Of a stretch of 64,000 bases of DNA, positions 11,143 through 22,256 are shown piece by piece. The notes beneath the pieces were generated by a model, which did no database searches, was not told the DNA's origin, and saw only the letters and a list, made by a program, of their open reading frames with translations. The stretch's first letter is position 1; the number at the start of each line of letters is the position of its first letter. A program made the translations under genes and the position numbers. The stretch is from positions 62,001 through 126,000 of the forward strand of contig MCFE01000118.1 in NCBI GenBank assembly GCA_002104905.1, written 5' to 3'. This stretch comes from Basidiobolus meristosporus CBS 931.73 (Eukaryota > Basidiobolomycota > Basidiobolomycetes > Basidiobolales > Basidiobolaceae).

Positions 11143-11894
11143 ATGACTTGCTCATCTGAATGGTCTTTTCTCATCAATCCCATCACTACCACTAGATTTC
11201 CTTTTGACACACTAGAGGAGATCTATTCCAACTACTGTGGACCATCTACCCCAATCTACTCAAGGAGATCCCTTGTTAAGCTTCTCTGCTTTTACAAGAA
11301 CTATTGCCCTACAATGTTTGATCCCACCATCCATGGCAACAAAAGTCCTAGAAGCTTTCATTCCCAGCTGACAGCAATGGAGAACCTTCTTGCAGAGTGT
11401 ATGAATGACTTAGAGCAAGCTTGGAATACTAGGTTCAGAAGCTCCAATAGATTTCCATATCCCAGAGTGTTCAGAACAGGTTCCATATAAGGAGTATTGT
11501 GGATACCTTCCCAGTGAGGATTAACAGACCTTCTAGAGGACAGAGGCACTTTTATCCCGGCAAGTACAAGGCACACTATGTGAAGTTTCAAGCACTGTCT
11601 GACATTGAGGGTAACATCATCTGGTTTAGTGGGCCATTTGCTAGAAGTAGGCAAGACAAAGCACTCTGGGTAGAGAATCATCCTGAATTCAGTAGAGGGG
11701 TGAAATGTATGGCAGACTTAGCCTATATAGGAGAGGATTGTCACAGATTAGGATGTATTACAGCTTATAGGAAGCCAAGGAATGGTGTGCTTAGCAGGAG
11801 GCAGATATTCTACAATGATATATTCAATCATTTCAGAGTGAGGGTAGAGCACACATTTGGATATCTGAAGAGATTCAGCATATTGGCAGGCTAA
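11143..11894 (+). pseudogene. H1 transposase, DDE_Tnp_4 (PIF/Harbinger) type, frameshifted
   Basis: Two overlapping-frame pieces. 11143-11490 is the N-terminal helical part (L-E-E-I-Y…S-R-R-S-L-V-K-L-L). 11499-11894 is the catalytic core: D-T-F-P-V-R-I with the first Asp, F-S-G-P-F-A-R-S-R-Q-D-K-A-L-W, M-A-D-L-A-Y-I-G-E-D with the second Asp, and R-V-E-H-T-F-G-Y-L-K-R-F with the Glu. These are the landmarks of the DDE_Tnp_4 fold. The frame break lies near 11490-11500, where H1 has one base more than H2. H1 also reads Q-D where H2 keeps H-D. The frame ends at a TAA right after I-L-A-G. It would cut and paste the element by its terminal repeats, but this copy cannot make a full protein. Confidence 0.75.
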
Positions 11895-12189
11895 TAAAGA
11901 GGAAAGTCATATATAGGAGAAAACAGCAGAATAGGTAAAATAGCTAAGATACTTATTAATGCACAGTATGCTCATACAAGAAGACATCCACTGAAACAAA
12001 TGTGTCTAGAGCATTATGAAGAGTAAATGAAGCAAGGAAAGCACTATTCTGAGCAACATAAGTAAGATTGAGTAAAATTACCAGTAACTGTATTATACCA
12101 CTGGCATCATGGTAGAAATTATAGTGCCAGATTGATCTGGCACTATAAACAGGCTGGCACTATGTGGCACTATCCAACTGAAAAAGTCT
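11895..12189. repeat. H1 right subterminal region with TGGCACTAT motifs
   Basis: Non-coding end of H1. Between 12117 and 12172 the motif TGGCACTAT (or its complement ATAGTGCCA) occurs four times in alternating orientation, next to the terminal repeat. The same motif crowds the left end of H2, the 22.1 kb fragment and both fold-back elements. Clustered subterminal motifs are the usual binding sites of transposon proteins. Binding here is inferred. Confidence 0.6.
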
Positions 12190-12814
12190 GAGATGTTGGC
12201 ACATGGAGGACAGCCAGGAAGAGTTGGAAACTACCAAGGACAGATGTGCACATGGAGACACCTATGCCTATGGCATTAAGAAGCTAAGCAGCCCTAATGT
12301 GTGGGTAATCAGTTAAGTAATGAAAAGTTGGGTTGGGTGCAACAAGCAACTAAATTTTATCAGGAAAACTCCACCAAGATATGCCAGATTTCTCATGGTC
12401 ACAAGCCAACTTGTACACCATTCAAAACAGAATTCACACAAATAAGAGCCAGAGTGCACCTATATGGGGACCAGAATGCAGCAGGGAGAAGGAACATATT
12501 GACTAAATACCAAAAAGTTCTTTGCAGATACTAATGAAGCATTCATGGCAGAAGTGGCAACAACCAAGCATATGTTTGCAAGATGTGTATGATACTTTTA
12601 AGCTGCTGGTATTATTGTATGCACTAATTGAATCCTATCAAGTTGTATAACTTTATTTGGCAGTAAAATTAGCAAAATGCCATTGTGATCTTGTCATAAA
12701 ATTGTTAAGAGTGGCACTAATTCCAAGCTGCTGGTATTTTGATGGTCTCTGAACAAGATCCTGATGGCTGATCTGGATTGGATCCACCTGTGGGACCAAA
12801 TTATTTTTCATAGG
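12190..12814 (+). pseudogene. CACTA/Tnp2 tail fragment with its terminus
   Basis: Begins at the H1 edge and matches 46697-47745 of CACTA-D with a gap: the end of the Tnp2 frame (T-W-R-H…T-Y-A-Y-G-I-K-K-L-S-S type), then 3' non-coding DNA ending TTATTTTTCATAGG at 12814, the Tnp2-side end of the CACTA family. The rest of this copy is missing. H1 probably inserted in it or replaced part of it. Confidence 0.6.
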
Positions 12815-14300
12815 AAAATGCAGCTTTTGTCAGGGAGAAAGCAAAGTAAAACACAAGAAGCACTTTGTCAAAATAGCAATGAACAACATGGCAGTGACAA
12901 AGGTGAAGGTAAAGAGGAAAAGTCTACATAAGCCACAGACAGGGAAGTGTCAGAAAGAAGCTGCAGCTCTACTAATTAATGCTGGTAGCCCAGAACTGGC
13001 TGAATCTTCTCACATACAAGAAGAATGACCAACAATACGAAAGCTGTTTTTGCATGAGCTGGAAGTGAAGCCAGCTGAGGTACACTCTAGTGAGGTACAT
13101 GTATTTACAGAAAAAATAATTTGTCTACCACAGCCTCCACCTTCACCACCGTAGACAAAGTAGTAATCCCACTGACAGACAAAGCAACAGTATGAAAAAC
13201 TCAAAAAAACATTGTTATGACTACAGTGTAGTTTTGGAACATTAATAGGCACATCAAGAGGTTACAACACTCCTTCAAGAGCAGTGCTCAAGAAAACACA
13301 CTTGAATATTGTCAGGACTTACTCCAAGACTGGTGGATGAGTTGCTAGATCAAGTAGTGCAGGCTGAAGACCAGGACATTGTTGAAACATTTGACTATTT
13401 GGTATCATTCAGCAGCTAAAAGCTTACTTAACAATTCTGGACTAGTCCTGGTCAATGTGGGACTAATTTACAGCTCTAACTTTACCACTTTCTTCAGATC
13501 TATGATATCATGATTATTCCTTTATAGTCAGGATCAAATTAGTGCTATTACTAAACATTATGTACTAACCCTGAAACTGTTACAGAATGCTCATGAATAT
13601 TGAGAAACCCTGCTTACTTAGTATTACAGCTGTATTACTTCTACAAAGGTATAAACACTGAGTTGCTTTACTAATAAACTACAGCTCCACTAGTATCACT
13701 ATTTCTTGATAAGTTCCTTATATCTAAATCACTTCTTAAATTGCAACAGACAAATGGAAAGCAGTGATTGAACAGTGCTATAAAGCTCTAGGGCTCCAGC
13801 CAGAGTCATAGAAAAGAGCTGCTACAGCAAAAATACTTATTGAATGATGGATTTTGATGGAGTTACTTGTTGAGTGTGGGGTTGGGCTCAATGTGTGTGT
13901 TGGATATAGGAACATGAATAAGTGAATACCATTGGCAATTGAGGCACAACTGAAGTTTCAACAGGAGTAAACTAAGTTGTATGCACAATAAGTATAAGAA
14001 TGGGTAGAGTCAGGAAGTAAGGAGTGTGAAAAAGAGGCAATAGCTCATCAACGTACACACACCTAGGAGGTGATTGAGTGTTTGGGATCAGAAAGGGAGA
14101 GAGTTGGCAGCAGACCAATCAAAAGCCACTTATGAAATATTGTGATGAGAAATTTTGAACAAATTTTTTGTCAAATCTGGGGTACAATTATTTTCCAAAG
14201 GTGTTAGCATGGAGTCCTGATGGGATTCATTCTATTTAAACATGAGACTTTAATCTTTCAGTGGCCTTTTGAAGGGATCCTTACAATTATTTCTCATAGA
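12815..14300 (+). pseudogene. CACTA accessory gene fragment and its terminus, with solo LTR
   Basis: Starts in the middle of the accessory gene (compare 17800 onward in CACTA-B) and runs to a degenerate terminus TTTCTCATAG near 14300. Many stops break the frame. It keeps the stretch around 13000-13260 equivalent to 18000-18260 (the segment encoding the serine/glutamate-rich middle). A 369 bp Copia-2 LTR interrupts it at 13380. From 14000 on it is the non-coding end, matching 18600-18920 and, inverted, 41440-41760. Confidence 0.6.
13380..13748 (+). mobile_element. Solo LTR of the Copia-2 family
   Basis: Starts TGTTGAAACATTTGACTATT and ends TTAAATTGCAACA. It matches the complement of the Copia-2b LTR at 49417-49790. 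Flanking five-mers are GACAT and GACAA, a target duplication with one change. It sits inside the accessory gene fragment, whose sequence resumes on both sides. Confidence 0.75.
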
Positions 14301-14885
14301 GCACTGATTCTTGCCAACCTGAGGATGCTGCCAACTCTACGGCTGCATAGCCAAAATCTGTTAGTAGATTTATTGATATTTGGGCCTATATCACTGCCCA
14401 ACCTGGATAGCTACATGTATCCATTGCTGGATAATACATGTATGCTATCCAGTGGAATACCAGTAATTAGTTATCATATTAAATGACAAATCATCAACAG
14501 TATTTGAAATTCCCTAGCCATCTGCATGATGACTGACTTTTCTGGGCACAATTGGTTGTAGTGCTGTTAAATGTGTAAGATTCAAGGGATTTACTCTATA
14601 ATTAACACTCACTCTTAGCATCTAAACATCATCCATAAGAACATAATATTTCCGTCAAGAGAATGTATAGAAGTCAATATGCCATCACAGCAAAGTTGGC
14701 AAGCTGTATGCTGCTGAACAGAATATGGAAAGAATTGAAAACCAGAAATATCATCAATAGAGCTAATGTATTTGATCCAGAGTATACCACTATGAACAAT
14801 GCATATGAGCCTCAACAATGCTCTAGCACCAATGACCAAACTTCCTATGAAAAACAATTTGGTCCCAAGGTATGATCCAGTCAAG
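14301..14885 (+). pseudogene. Tnp2 transposase core fragment
   Basis: Plus-strand fragment matching 45680-46110 of CACTA-D. It encodes P-N-L-D-S-Y-M-Y-P-L-L-D (about 14399) and continues, with stops, through the region after it. The left edge coincides with the CACTA terminus at 14300, so the accessory-gene fragment may have inserted into this Tnp2 copy. Catalytic function is lost. Confidence 0.55.
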
Positions 14886-15620
14886 ATCAACTATCAGGAT
14901 CCTGCAATTAGTCTTTCAAAGTGCCAGGAGATTCACATTACTCCCCCTCCACATAGTTGTATAATAGGATTGTAATTACATTTTGTTGATTCTACTACCA
15001 AATACAGTAAACAAGTTAACAGTGCTCAAGTGGTGTTTTGATAAGAATTGCAGGGCATTCCAGCAGCCTTAATGTGCTGTACATTTATTTAAGCAGACCT
15101 GACTGCCAATATGTCCAATTGCTTTATATTGCAACAAACTTGACAGTCTTTTTATGGCCTCATTGTATCCCTCTGCTGGCATCACAATGGCAAAACAGTA
15201 GCCTAAAGCTAGTTTTGTGTAATGCAACCATACCAACTTACCAAATGGTTTTTTTTCTACCTCCCTTGCGCCATTTGTATATTCCACTGTATATTACCCC
15301 TCTTTATTTGCTTACTCACTACTACCTTGGGTATTCCACATATAGTTTGAATTAAAAAAAACTATGGCCCCCTGCTTACTAACCTCTACATATGCATCCA
15401 CCCCACTCAATGGACACATCTCTATCACCTCAACTTTGTTGCTTTTTAGTAAGATACCTGTTAAGTTGTTGTATATCTTGTATTGCTAGTACATAAACAT
15501 TCTGCAGACATATGCTTGGTTGTCACCACCTTTGCCATGAATACCTCCTGAATGTCAGAATAGAACTTCTTGGTATTTAACCAACATAATACCTCTCCCT
15601 TATAGATTCTAGTCTCTATT
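14886..15620 (-). mobile_element. CACTA-C, 3' tail left of the CACTA-B insertion
   Basis: From about 15060 this is the complement of the Tnp2 3' region of CACTA-D (47050-47530), including TACCTTGGGTATTCCACATATAG. It joins, across CACTA-B, to 18921 where the same gene continues. The part 14886-15060 has no clear match and no coding signal. The exact end of CACTA-C was not found. Confidence 0.5.
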
Positions 15621-16399
15621 TGCTCTGAACATAATTTGGTCCTGCAGGTGAATCCAATCTGGATCAGCCATCATAATCTCATCAGAAGACTGCAGTGACA
15701 CCAGCAGCCTAGAATTAATGACCATCTACACAATCTTGTGACAGTATCATAACGGCATCTTGCTAATTTTACAGACAAATAAGGTTGATAATGGAGTTTG
15801 TACAGTTTTTTGCCAAGGGTGCATGGAATTGTTGCAGTCTAAGTGCACTTTACAACTCTATGAGAGGATCTAACCAGCCAGTGCATCCATTTGCCTTATA
15901 GAGCTAGAAACTTGACAATGTTTTGATGGTGTCTTTGCAAGCCTCTGATGTCATTGGCACAGCAGTATGGTGTCCTACTGCCAGTTCTGTATAATGCTAC
16001 CATACCAAATCATCAAATGGTACTTCCTTTTTCTACCTCCCCTTGTGCAATTCATTTATTCTACTGAGGAATCACCCCTCTCTATTTGCTTACCTACTAC
16101 TACCTTGGGTATGCCACTTATAATGTAAATTAGAAAGTACTATGACCTCCTGCTTACTAACCTCTGCAAATGTGCTCACCTGCTGCAGTTGACATACTTC
16201 TATCATCTCAGCTTTATGGCATTATGATGCTTGCAAGCTTGACATACACCTTGTACTACTGGTAACATATGCATCTTGCAAACATATGCTTGGTTGCCAC
16301 CACTCTGTCAAAAATACCTCCTGAATTATGGCAAAGAACCTTTTGGAACTTAGCCAATATATTCCTTCTCCCAGCTGGATTCTAGTGCCCCTTATACAT

Positions 16400-17240
16400 G
16401 TTTTCTAGCTCTTGTTTGTGTGATTTCTGTATTTAATGGTGTTGGAATTGACTTGTGAACAAGTAAAATCCTGCATACTTTGGTAGAGTTTTCCTACTAG
16501 AAACAAGTTGCTTGTTGCACCCAACCCAGCTTTGCATTACTTAACTTATTACCCACCCATTGGGGCTGCTTAGCTTCTTAGTGCCATAGGAATAGGTGTC
16601 TTTATGTGCACATCTGTCCTCAGTATTTTATAACTCTTCCTGGCTGTTCTTTGTTTGCCAACTCATTATATCTATGATGGACTTCAAGGTATTAGTCATG
16701 GTGAGATTTAGATAAGGTAGTTGCTGCTATTTGACTTGCCTTCCTATCCCCCCATAAATCTGCTCCATAGGAAGCTCCCAAAAGGTGAAGCAAGGCCCAA
16801 TATTCTCAACACACCAAGCAAGATGGAGTAGCAAATGGATACAGTTTGCAGCAAGGATCTACATGTTCAGCTTTACATTTGTATTATAGCCACTCAAGTC
16901 CTGTTACAAACTCTTTGGACTAAAGCTAAAGCTGCATCATGTTTGCATTGGCGGTCTGCTTCTGGATAAGTATTCCTATAATGCCCACATATGACTCCCA
17001 ATGCCTCCAATGTACATGTGGTAGATATGGCTTCAGAAGGCCACTTAAACAAATACATATCCAGTATATCTGGTCTTTCCACTTGTATTTTTGCAAATGG
17101 GTATGAATGTTGATTAGAGCTTGTAAGAAGTACTTGGGGTAGTGGAAACTCTGTAATATCCTGTCAGTTCTTTCAAACTTCTCCGGTATCTCAAAGAGCT
17201 CACTCAGCTGAAAATACCCCATGTACAACTTGGTCATTCA
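16400..17240 (-). pseudogene. CACTA-B Tnp2 C-terminal part
   Basis: Minus-strand remnant matching 46120-46850 of CACTA-D. 17237-16926 encodes L-S-E-L-F-E-I-P-E-K-F-E-R and W-K-D-Q-I-Y-W-I-C-I-C-L-S-G-L-L-K-P, then frameshifts into a H-W-R-H-W-E-S-Y run. The later part holds the DUF4218-like end of Tnp2 (about 16750-16900) with stops. It would be part of the CACTA-type transposase. Only about a third of the gene is left. Confidence 0.6.
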
Positions 17241-17360
17241 TATGGGTATATTGTTGAAAAGCAAATGTATTGCTCCCAGTGAAAAGCTTTTAAAGTTGTG
17301 ACACTGCATACACATGTACATGCAACACTATTTCCCCTTTGGTCTGACACTTCCACATAT

Positions 17361-18552
17361 ATGCTGCTAAGATATAAAGTAAAGTTATCTGGTACCTAAG
17401 CAATCCCACTGTTAACAGCAGCATAACAACAGTGGGACAGCAGATTGCTTTGATATTCAGTGCAACAAGCAGGGTTACAGCCAAAAAGGCCCTGTGGACA
17501 GTGTGCCCACTGTAGGGAATAATGTGGACTCCTCAGGCTCTCAGTTGAGTAGGCAGTTGGGAATCTCTACCTAGCTGCAAGCTGACCATATTGCTGAGAC
17601 AGATGAGAATGTAGCAAAAGCAGTACCTTTATTTGAGGACCAGCAAGTGGTCATCATAACATCAGTGCCACCCATATTAGCCAGTATGTTGTCAGCTCAT
17701 ACCAAAGCATTAATGAGGCAATTACGTGCAGTGACTGATAGGATAGATGCAATGGCCCAGAGAAATCAGGAAATTTTCAGAAACAGGATGAGTGGATAAA
17801 GATGCTTCAGAGCAGCATTTATCAAGGAGAAAGTATAGTTCATTACAAGAATCACTCAGAAAAAGTAGCAGTGAAAGACCTGGTAGTTATAAAGGAGAAG
17901 GTAGAGGGGAAAATTCTACCCTCAACAGAGACAGGGAAGAGTAAGAAAAAGCCTGCAGCTCTTGCCAATTAATGCTGTAAGCCCACAACAGACTGGATCC
18001 CATTGTAGCCAAGAAGAATTACCAGTAAGAAAAAAGCTGCTTTCACAAGAGTTAGAGGTGCAGCCAGTTTAGCTACACTCCAGTGAGGTAGATGAGTTTG
18101 CTGGGAAAGACAATTTGTTTACAGCAGCCTCCATTTTCTCTATTGTTGACAGAGTGGAGATCCCACTGACAGACAAAGTAACAATGTAAGGAGCTCAAAA
18201 GCTTATCACAATGCTCCTGGTGGACATTTGGAACATTAATAGGCTTGCCAAGAGGTTGTGGCACTTCTTCAAGAGCAGTGTATAAGAAAATGTACTTGAA
18301 TGTTGCAAGGACTTCTTGCAAAGACTGGCAGATAAGGAGCTAGGCCTTGCAATGCTGGCTGAAGACCAGTATGTCTGGGAACCAGTGAATGAACAGCAAC
18401 GTAAAGCCATAGGATTCCTGCCAAGGTATTGGAAACAAAGAGTTATAGCAGAAGTACTATTTGAGTGGTGGATTTTAGTGGAGTTACTTGTTAAGTATAG
18501 GGCTGGGCTTAACATTAATGTAGGGTATATAGACTTGCACAGGTCAATATAG
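17361..18552 (+). pseudogene. CACTA-B accessory gene
   Basis: Start placed at ATG 17361, which lines up with the ATG of CACTA-D (44365, minus) and CACTA-C (21606, plus). Conserved blocks cover 17630-17790 (coil-like), 17870-17990 (lysine-rich) and 18040-18550. The last open frame 18316-18552 includes W-E-P-V-N-E-Q-Q-R-K-A-I-G-F and W-K-Q-R-V-I-A-E-V-L-F-E-W-W. Stops break the rest. I recognise no domain. Because it always accompanies Tnp2 in divergent orientation, it is likely the second protein of this transposon, comparable in position to TnpA of plant CACTA elements. That comparison is inference. Confidence 0.5.
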
Positions 18553-18920
18553 TTGGCAATTGAGGTACAGCCAAAGTTTCAATGCAAATAAAATAGTTTG
18601 TGCATGAAAGATAAGACAAATGGCTGAGTGAGATAGTAAGGAGTGTGAAAAAGAGGCAATAGCCAATCAATGCACACAAATATAGGAGTTGATAAGGTGT
18701 CTGGGGTCAGGAAGTGACAAAATTGGCAGACAACCAATCAAAAGCCACTTTTGTATTGTTGTAATGAAAATTTTGTCCAAGTTATTTATGATATGCGGGA
18801 AGCAATTATTTTTTGATGGACTTTGCATGGTGTCCTGATGGAATCAATGACTCTTAGTCACAGAACATAGAATCTCTGATTGGCCTTTTGACAGGATCAT
18901 TTTAATAATTTTTCATAGGG

Positions 18921-21412
18921 TATTATAGGTGTCCTTTGGCTCTTGTTTGTGTAATTTCCATAAGGAATGGTGTCAAAACATGCATATGACCAAGAGAAAT
19001 GTGGCATACTTTGGCAAAGTTGTCCTAATAAAAGTTAGTCTTGATTGTGCAAACTCAACTCTACATTAATTAGCGGATAACTGACACATTAGGGTTGTTT
19101 GGGTTCTTAATGCCAAAGGCATAGGTGTCCCTATGTGCACATCTGTCCTTAGTGTTTTCTAACTCATCATGGCTGTCCTCCACGTGCCAACTGATCAAGT
19201 CCAAGACAAATATGAAGGTAATACTGTTGATGAGACTGGAATATGGTAGTACCTGCAACTTGACTTGGCTTCCTTTCTACCCACACATCTGAACCATAGG
19301 AAACTCCCAAAATGGGAAGCAGAGTCTAATATTTTCCACACACCAAGTAATATGGAGTGGAGAATGGGTACAGCAGCAGCAGTGATCTATGCTCTTAGCT
19401 GTATACTTGTTGTATAGCTGCGGAAGTCCCTTCACAAACTCCTTGCTTGGAAGCTGTAGACAAGGCAAGTAGGCATTGGTGGTCCATTTCTGATAAGTAT
19501 TTCTACAATGTCAACATATAACTCCCAATGCTTCCAATGCACTCTTTGTACAAATGGCTTCAGAAGGCCACTGAAATGAATACATATCCAGTTTATCCAG
19601 TCCTTGCATTTGTATTGTTGCCTTTGCATATGAATGTAGATTTGAGCCTAGGAGAAGTACTTTGGGTAGCAGATATCCCTATGAAAAAACTCAAACACAG
19701 AACTCATTAAATTTTAGTTGGTACTTTGCTGGTATATAGCAGGTGTTTTGGGTTTAAGATTTCAAATGCAATTTTCAATGGAGGCAATGGGCAGCTTATT
19801 ATCAAATTTGGCATGGATACTAGTTAGTCTAGTCTCCTGCTGGAGAAGTTGTTGGCTTGCCTGCCAATTGGCTAACAGCAAAAATGCAGAGAGTTGTCAA
19901 TTATAAGAAACTTGGAACTCAGCTGATATCAAGATTATATTTTCTTGGCCTCTTAATTTTTTCTTTTGGATACTTGGTAATATCTTGTAAGTTCTTTTAG
20001 ATTTCTCTGTTATCACAAGGAGCCCATTGAGCTTGAAATGCCACATGTACTCCTTGGCTACTAATATAGGGATACTGCTGAAAAGCAAAAGTACTGCTCC
20101 CAATGCAAAGGTTTTGCCCCAACAATTACCCACTGTCTTAAGTATCTCTGGTTCCCAATTAATTCCATATTCCAGTCAATGGTTTATAGCTTACCAGCTT
20201 TGCTGTAATTGCATGCTGACTTCAGTGAGTTTCTCTGTGGGAATATGATATTCCAATGTTGGTGTTTGCATAATAATAATGTGTGAGGGTTATAGAGTAA
20301 ATCCCCAGGATCATACACATTTGACAGAAATATCAATTATTGAACCCAGAGAAGCTGGTTTTCTTGCTGTTGGCTGGGGTATCTTCAATGCAGATAATAG
20401 TATGCAACTTGATATGATGGAAATTCAGTAGTATCCTGCTGAAGAGCATAAAAAATTCATCCAGCAATGGATACAGGTAGCTGTCCAAGTTAGATGGTGA
20501 TTTTGACCCAGATACCAGTGAGACTAGCATCAGATTTCTGCACTGATAGTATAAGATAGACAGAAGACTCAGGTGGATGATAGTTGTCGGCCAATGTGAT
20601 TTACTGGTAAAGCACTTGTTTAATGAGAATCAGTCAAGTGCTAAGGCAAACACATGGTCATAAATACCTTCAGTGTTGTCCACACTTATGAGTTGATAGC
20701 AATATTTGCCATAAAATATTTTTGGAAATGCTTGCACTTGATTTATACTGAGTGCAATATTCTATAGCTTCACAATGCTTGTTTGCCTACATGAGCTTCT
20801 TTAGATGGGGTGTTACTGGAATATATCTGATGTACAAACAATGCTTTCCTCTAATGGTGGTAAATTCTTGTTATGTGGGACACCCAGCAAAGGAGGTTTT
20901 ATCTGTTAAGAATGCATTTTACTATTAACAAATGCTGGTATCAGGATGGTCTCTGAGGTGAATATTGCTGGTTGATGATAGTTGTCCATTTTTCCAAGTA
21001 CATGGTGGGTTACATCCTGGAACAATCCTGCACGTAGTAGTAGTAAGCCCTCAAAGCCCCTATAACTGATATACTGGGAAACATGCCACTTTACCAGCCA
21101 CAACATTACATCAATCACCAGTAATTGGTGTACTGTGATCACTTGGCCCCATAAAGTATCCATGTCATTTTTCCACAGGTGTTGTCTCATTGCATATTGA
21201 GATTTTGCCAGGTTCATGCATGGTACTGTTGTTGGAGAGATAGCCTCACAATCTATCAGTGAACCATCCTCCTCAGAGCTATCACTCCATGTGTAATATG
21301 CAGAAGGGTAAAGTGAGCCTAAAGGCATTATAAATTCACCTGACTTAGTTTGCGCAAGGCAACAAGTACAGCTAGGTGCCATTGTAGTAATCAGCTTGGC
21401 ACTTAACAATGT
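18921..21412 (-). pseudogene. CACTA-C Tnp2 transposase
   Basis: Minus strand, collinear with CACTA-D. 21409-20906 is the N-terminal domain with K-S-G-E-F-I-M-P-L-G-S, H-Q-L-L-V-I-D-V-M-L-W-L and E-T-I-L-I-P-A-F-V-N-S. 20530-20333 is the core with S-N-L-D-S-Y-L-Y-P-L-L-D-E-F-F-M-L and I-E-D-T-P-A-N-S-K, matching the Tnp2 pattern L-D-S-F…E-D-T-P. 20133-19070 holds the C-terminal half in three broken frames. The gene continues at 15620 beyond CACTA-B. Several stops and the insertion make it non-functional. Confidence 0.68.
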
Positions 21413-21605
21413 AATACTATTATATCACCTTTTTATTGATACTTAAGTAAATTAAAGACAGTCTTGGGTTTTACATTTTGCACCCATATAAATGCACAAC
21501 TCAGTGATGACCAACCATAGTAGACATTATTAATAAAGATGTAGTATTACATACCTACACATACTTGACACCATTTCCCCCCTTGGTTAACTCACTTCCA
21601 TATAT

Positions 21606-22093
21606 ATGCTGCCAAAAAATAAAGTAAAGTTGTGTGGTTGCTGACCAAGCCCCACTATTAACGGCTGCAGAAGTACAGTTGGACAACAGCTTGCTTTGAC
21701 ATTCAGTGCAACAGCAGGGCTACATTCAGAACAGGAAATGTTGATAGTGTTTGACTGACAATAACAATGTTGATTTCTCAGGCTCTGTATAAAGTAGCAA
21801 GACAATAATCTCTGGGGAGCTGCAGGCTGAATACAATTCTTGGGCAGATGAGAATGTTTCAAATGCAGTATACTTGGTGGAACACCAACAAGTGGCCATC
21901 AAAATATCACCACCACCCAAATTAGCGAGTATATGTCAGCTCATATCAAATCATCAATGCGGCAGTTAGGTGAGGTGACTGAAATGATAGATGCAAGGGC
22001 CCAAAGAAATCATGAAATAGTCCTGGAACAGGATGAGCACATAACTCATGTAGAACAATCAAAATTGCTGGTAGAGAATACAGTAGACTTATT
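21606..22093 (+). pseudogene. CACTA-C accessory gene, 3' truncated
   Basis: Starts at ATG 21606 with M-L-P-K-N-K-V-K, aligned with M-P-P-K-N-K-A-K of CACTA-D. It is readable in pieces to 22090, then cut off by a Harbinger end fragment. The 190 bases between it and the Tnp2 gene (21413-21605) are the divergent promoter region of the element. Confidence 0.5.
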
Positions 22094-22256
22094 GTGTTGA
22101 ATTGCACCAGATGGTGCCAACCTGTTTATAGAGCCCAATCAGTCTGGCACTGTACAGCATCTGGTGCGGTATTTTTTACCATGATGTTAGAGATGGGATA
22201 CAGTTATTGGAAATTCTACTCAATCTTCCTATTGTTGCTCAGAACAGTGCTTTTCT
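22094..22256. repeat. Harbinger end fragment
   Basis: Matches the left end of H2 (53180-53345) and the complement of the right end of H1, with degraded TGGCACT motifs (for example TCTGGCACTGTAC). No gene. It lies between the cut CACTA-C and the Copia fragment, so it marks another lost Harbinger copy or a transposition scar. Confidence 0.55.

Larger units (their letters stand above)
3493..12189 (+). mobile_element. H1: PIF/Harbinger-like DNA transposon, split by Copia-1
   Basis: The element consists of 3493-3895 plus 9282-12189, about 3.3 kb once Copia-1 (3896-9276) is removed. The joint is proven by H2, where the matching sequence runs unbroken through 57341 on the opposite strand. Two divergent genes lie inside: an accessory ORF (minus) and a DDE transposase (plus). 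The right end (…ATCCAACTGAAAAAGTCT) matches the complement of the left end of H2 (AGACTTGTTCCATTGGAT). The left end is approximate, placed at a related GGATTGTTCTTGGAC. Both genes carry stops or frameshifts. No clear target duplication was seen. To the right it abuts a Tnp2 gene fragment. Confidence 0.75.
15621..18920 (-). mobile_element. CACTA-B: Tnp2-type transposon nested in CACTA-C
   Basis: 3.3 kb with a degenerate left terminus (CTCTGAACATAATTTGG, compare CCCTATGAAAATAATTTGG at the CACTA-D end) and a right terminus TTTTTCATAGGG. TATT stands on both sides (15617-15620 and 18921-18924). Outside these ends the Tnp2 sequence of CACTA-C continues from one flank to the other. Inside are a shortened Tnp2 gene (minus) and the accessory gene (plus), in divergent order. 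The N-terminal and central Tnp2 parts are deleted. Confidence 0.7.
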
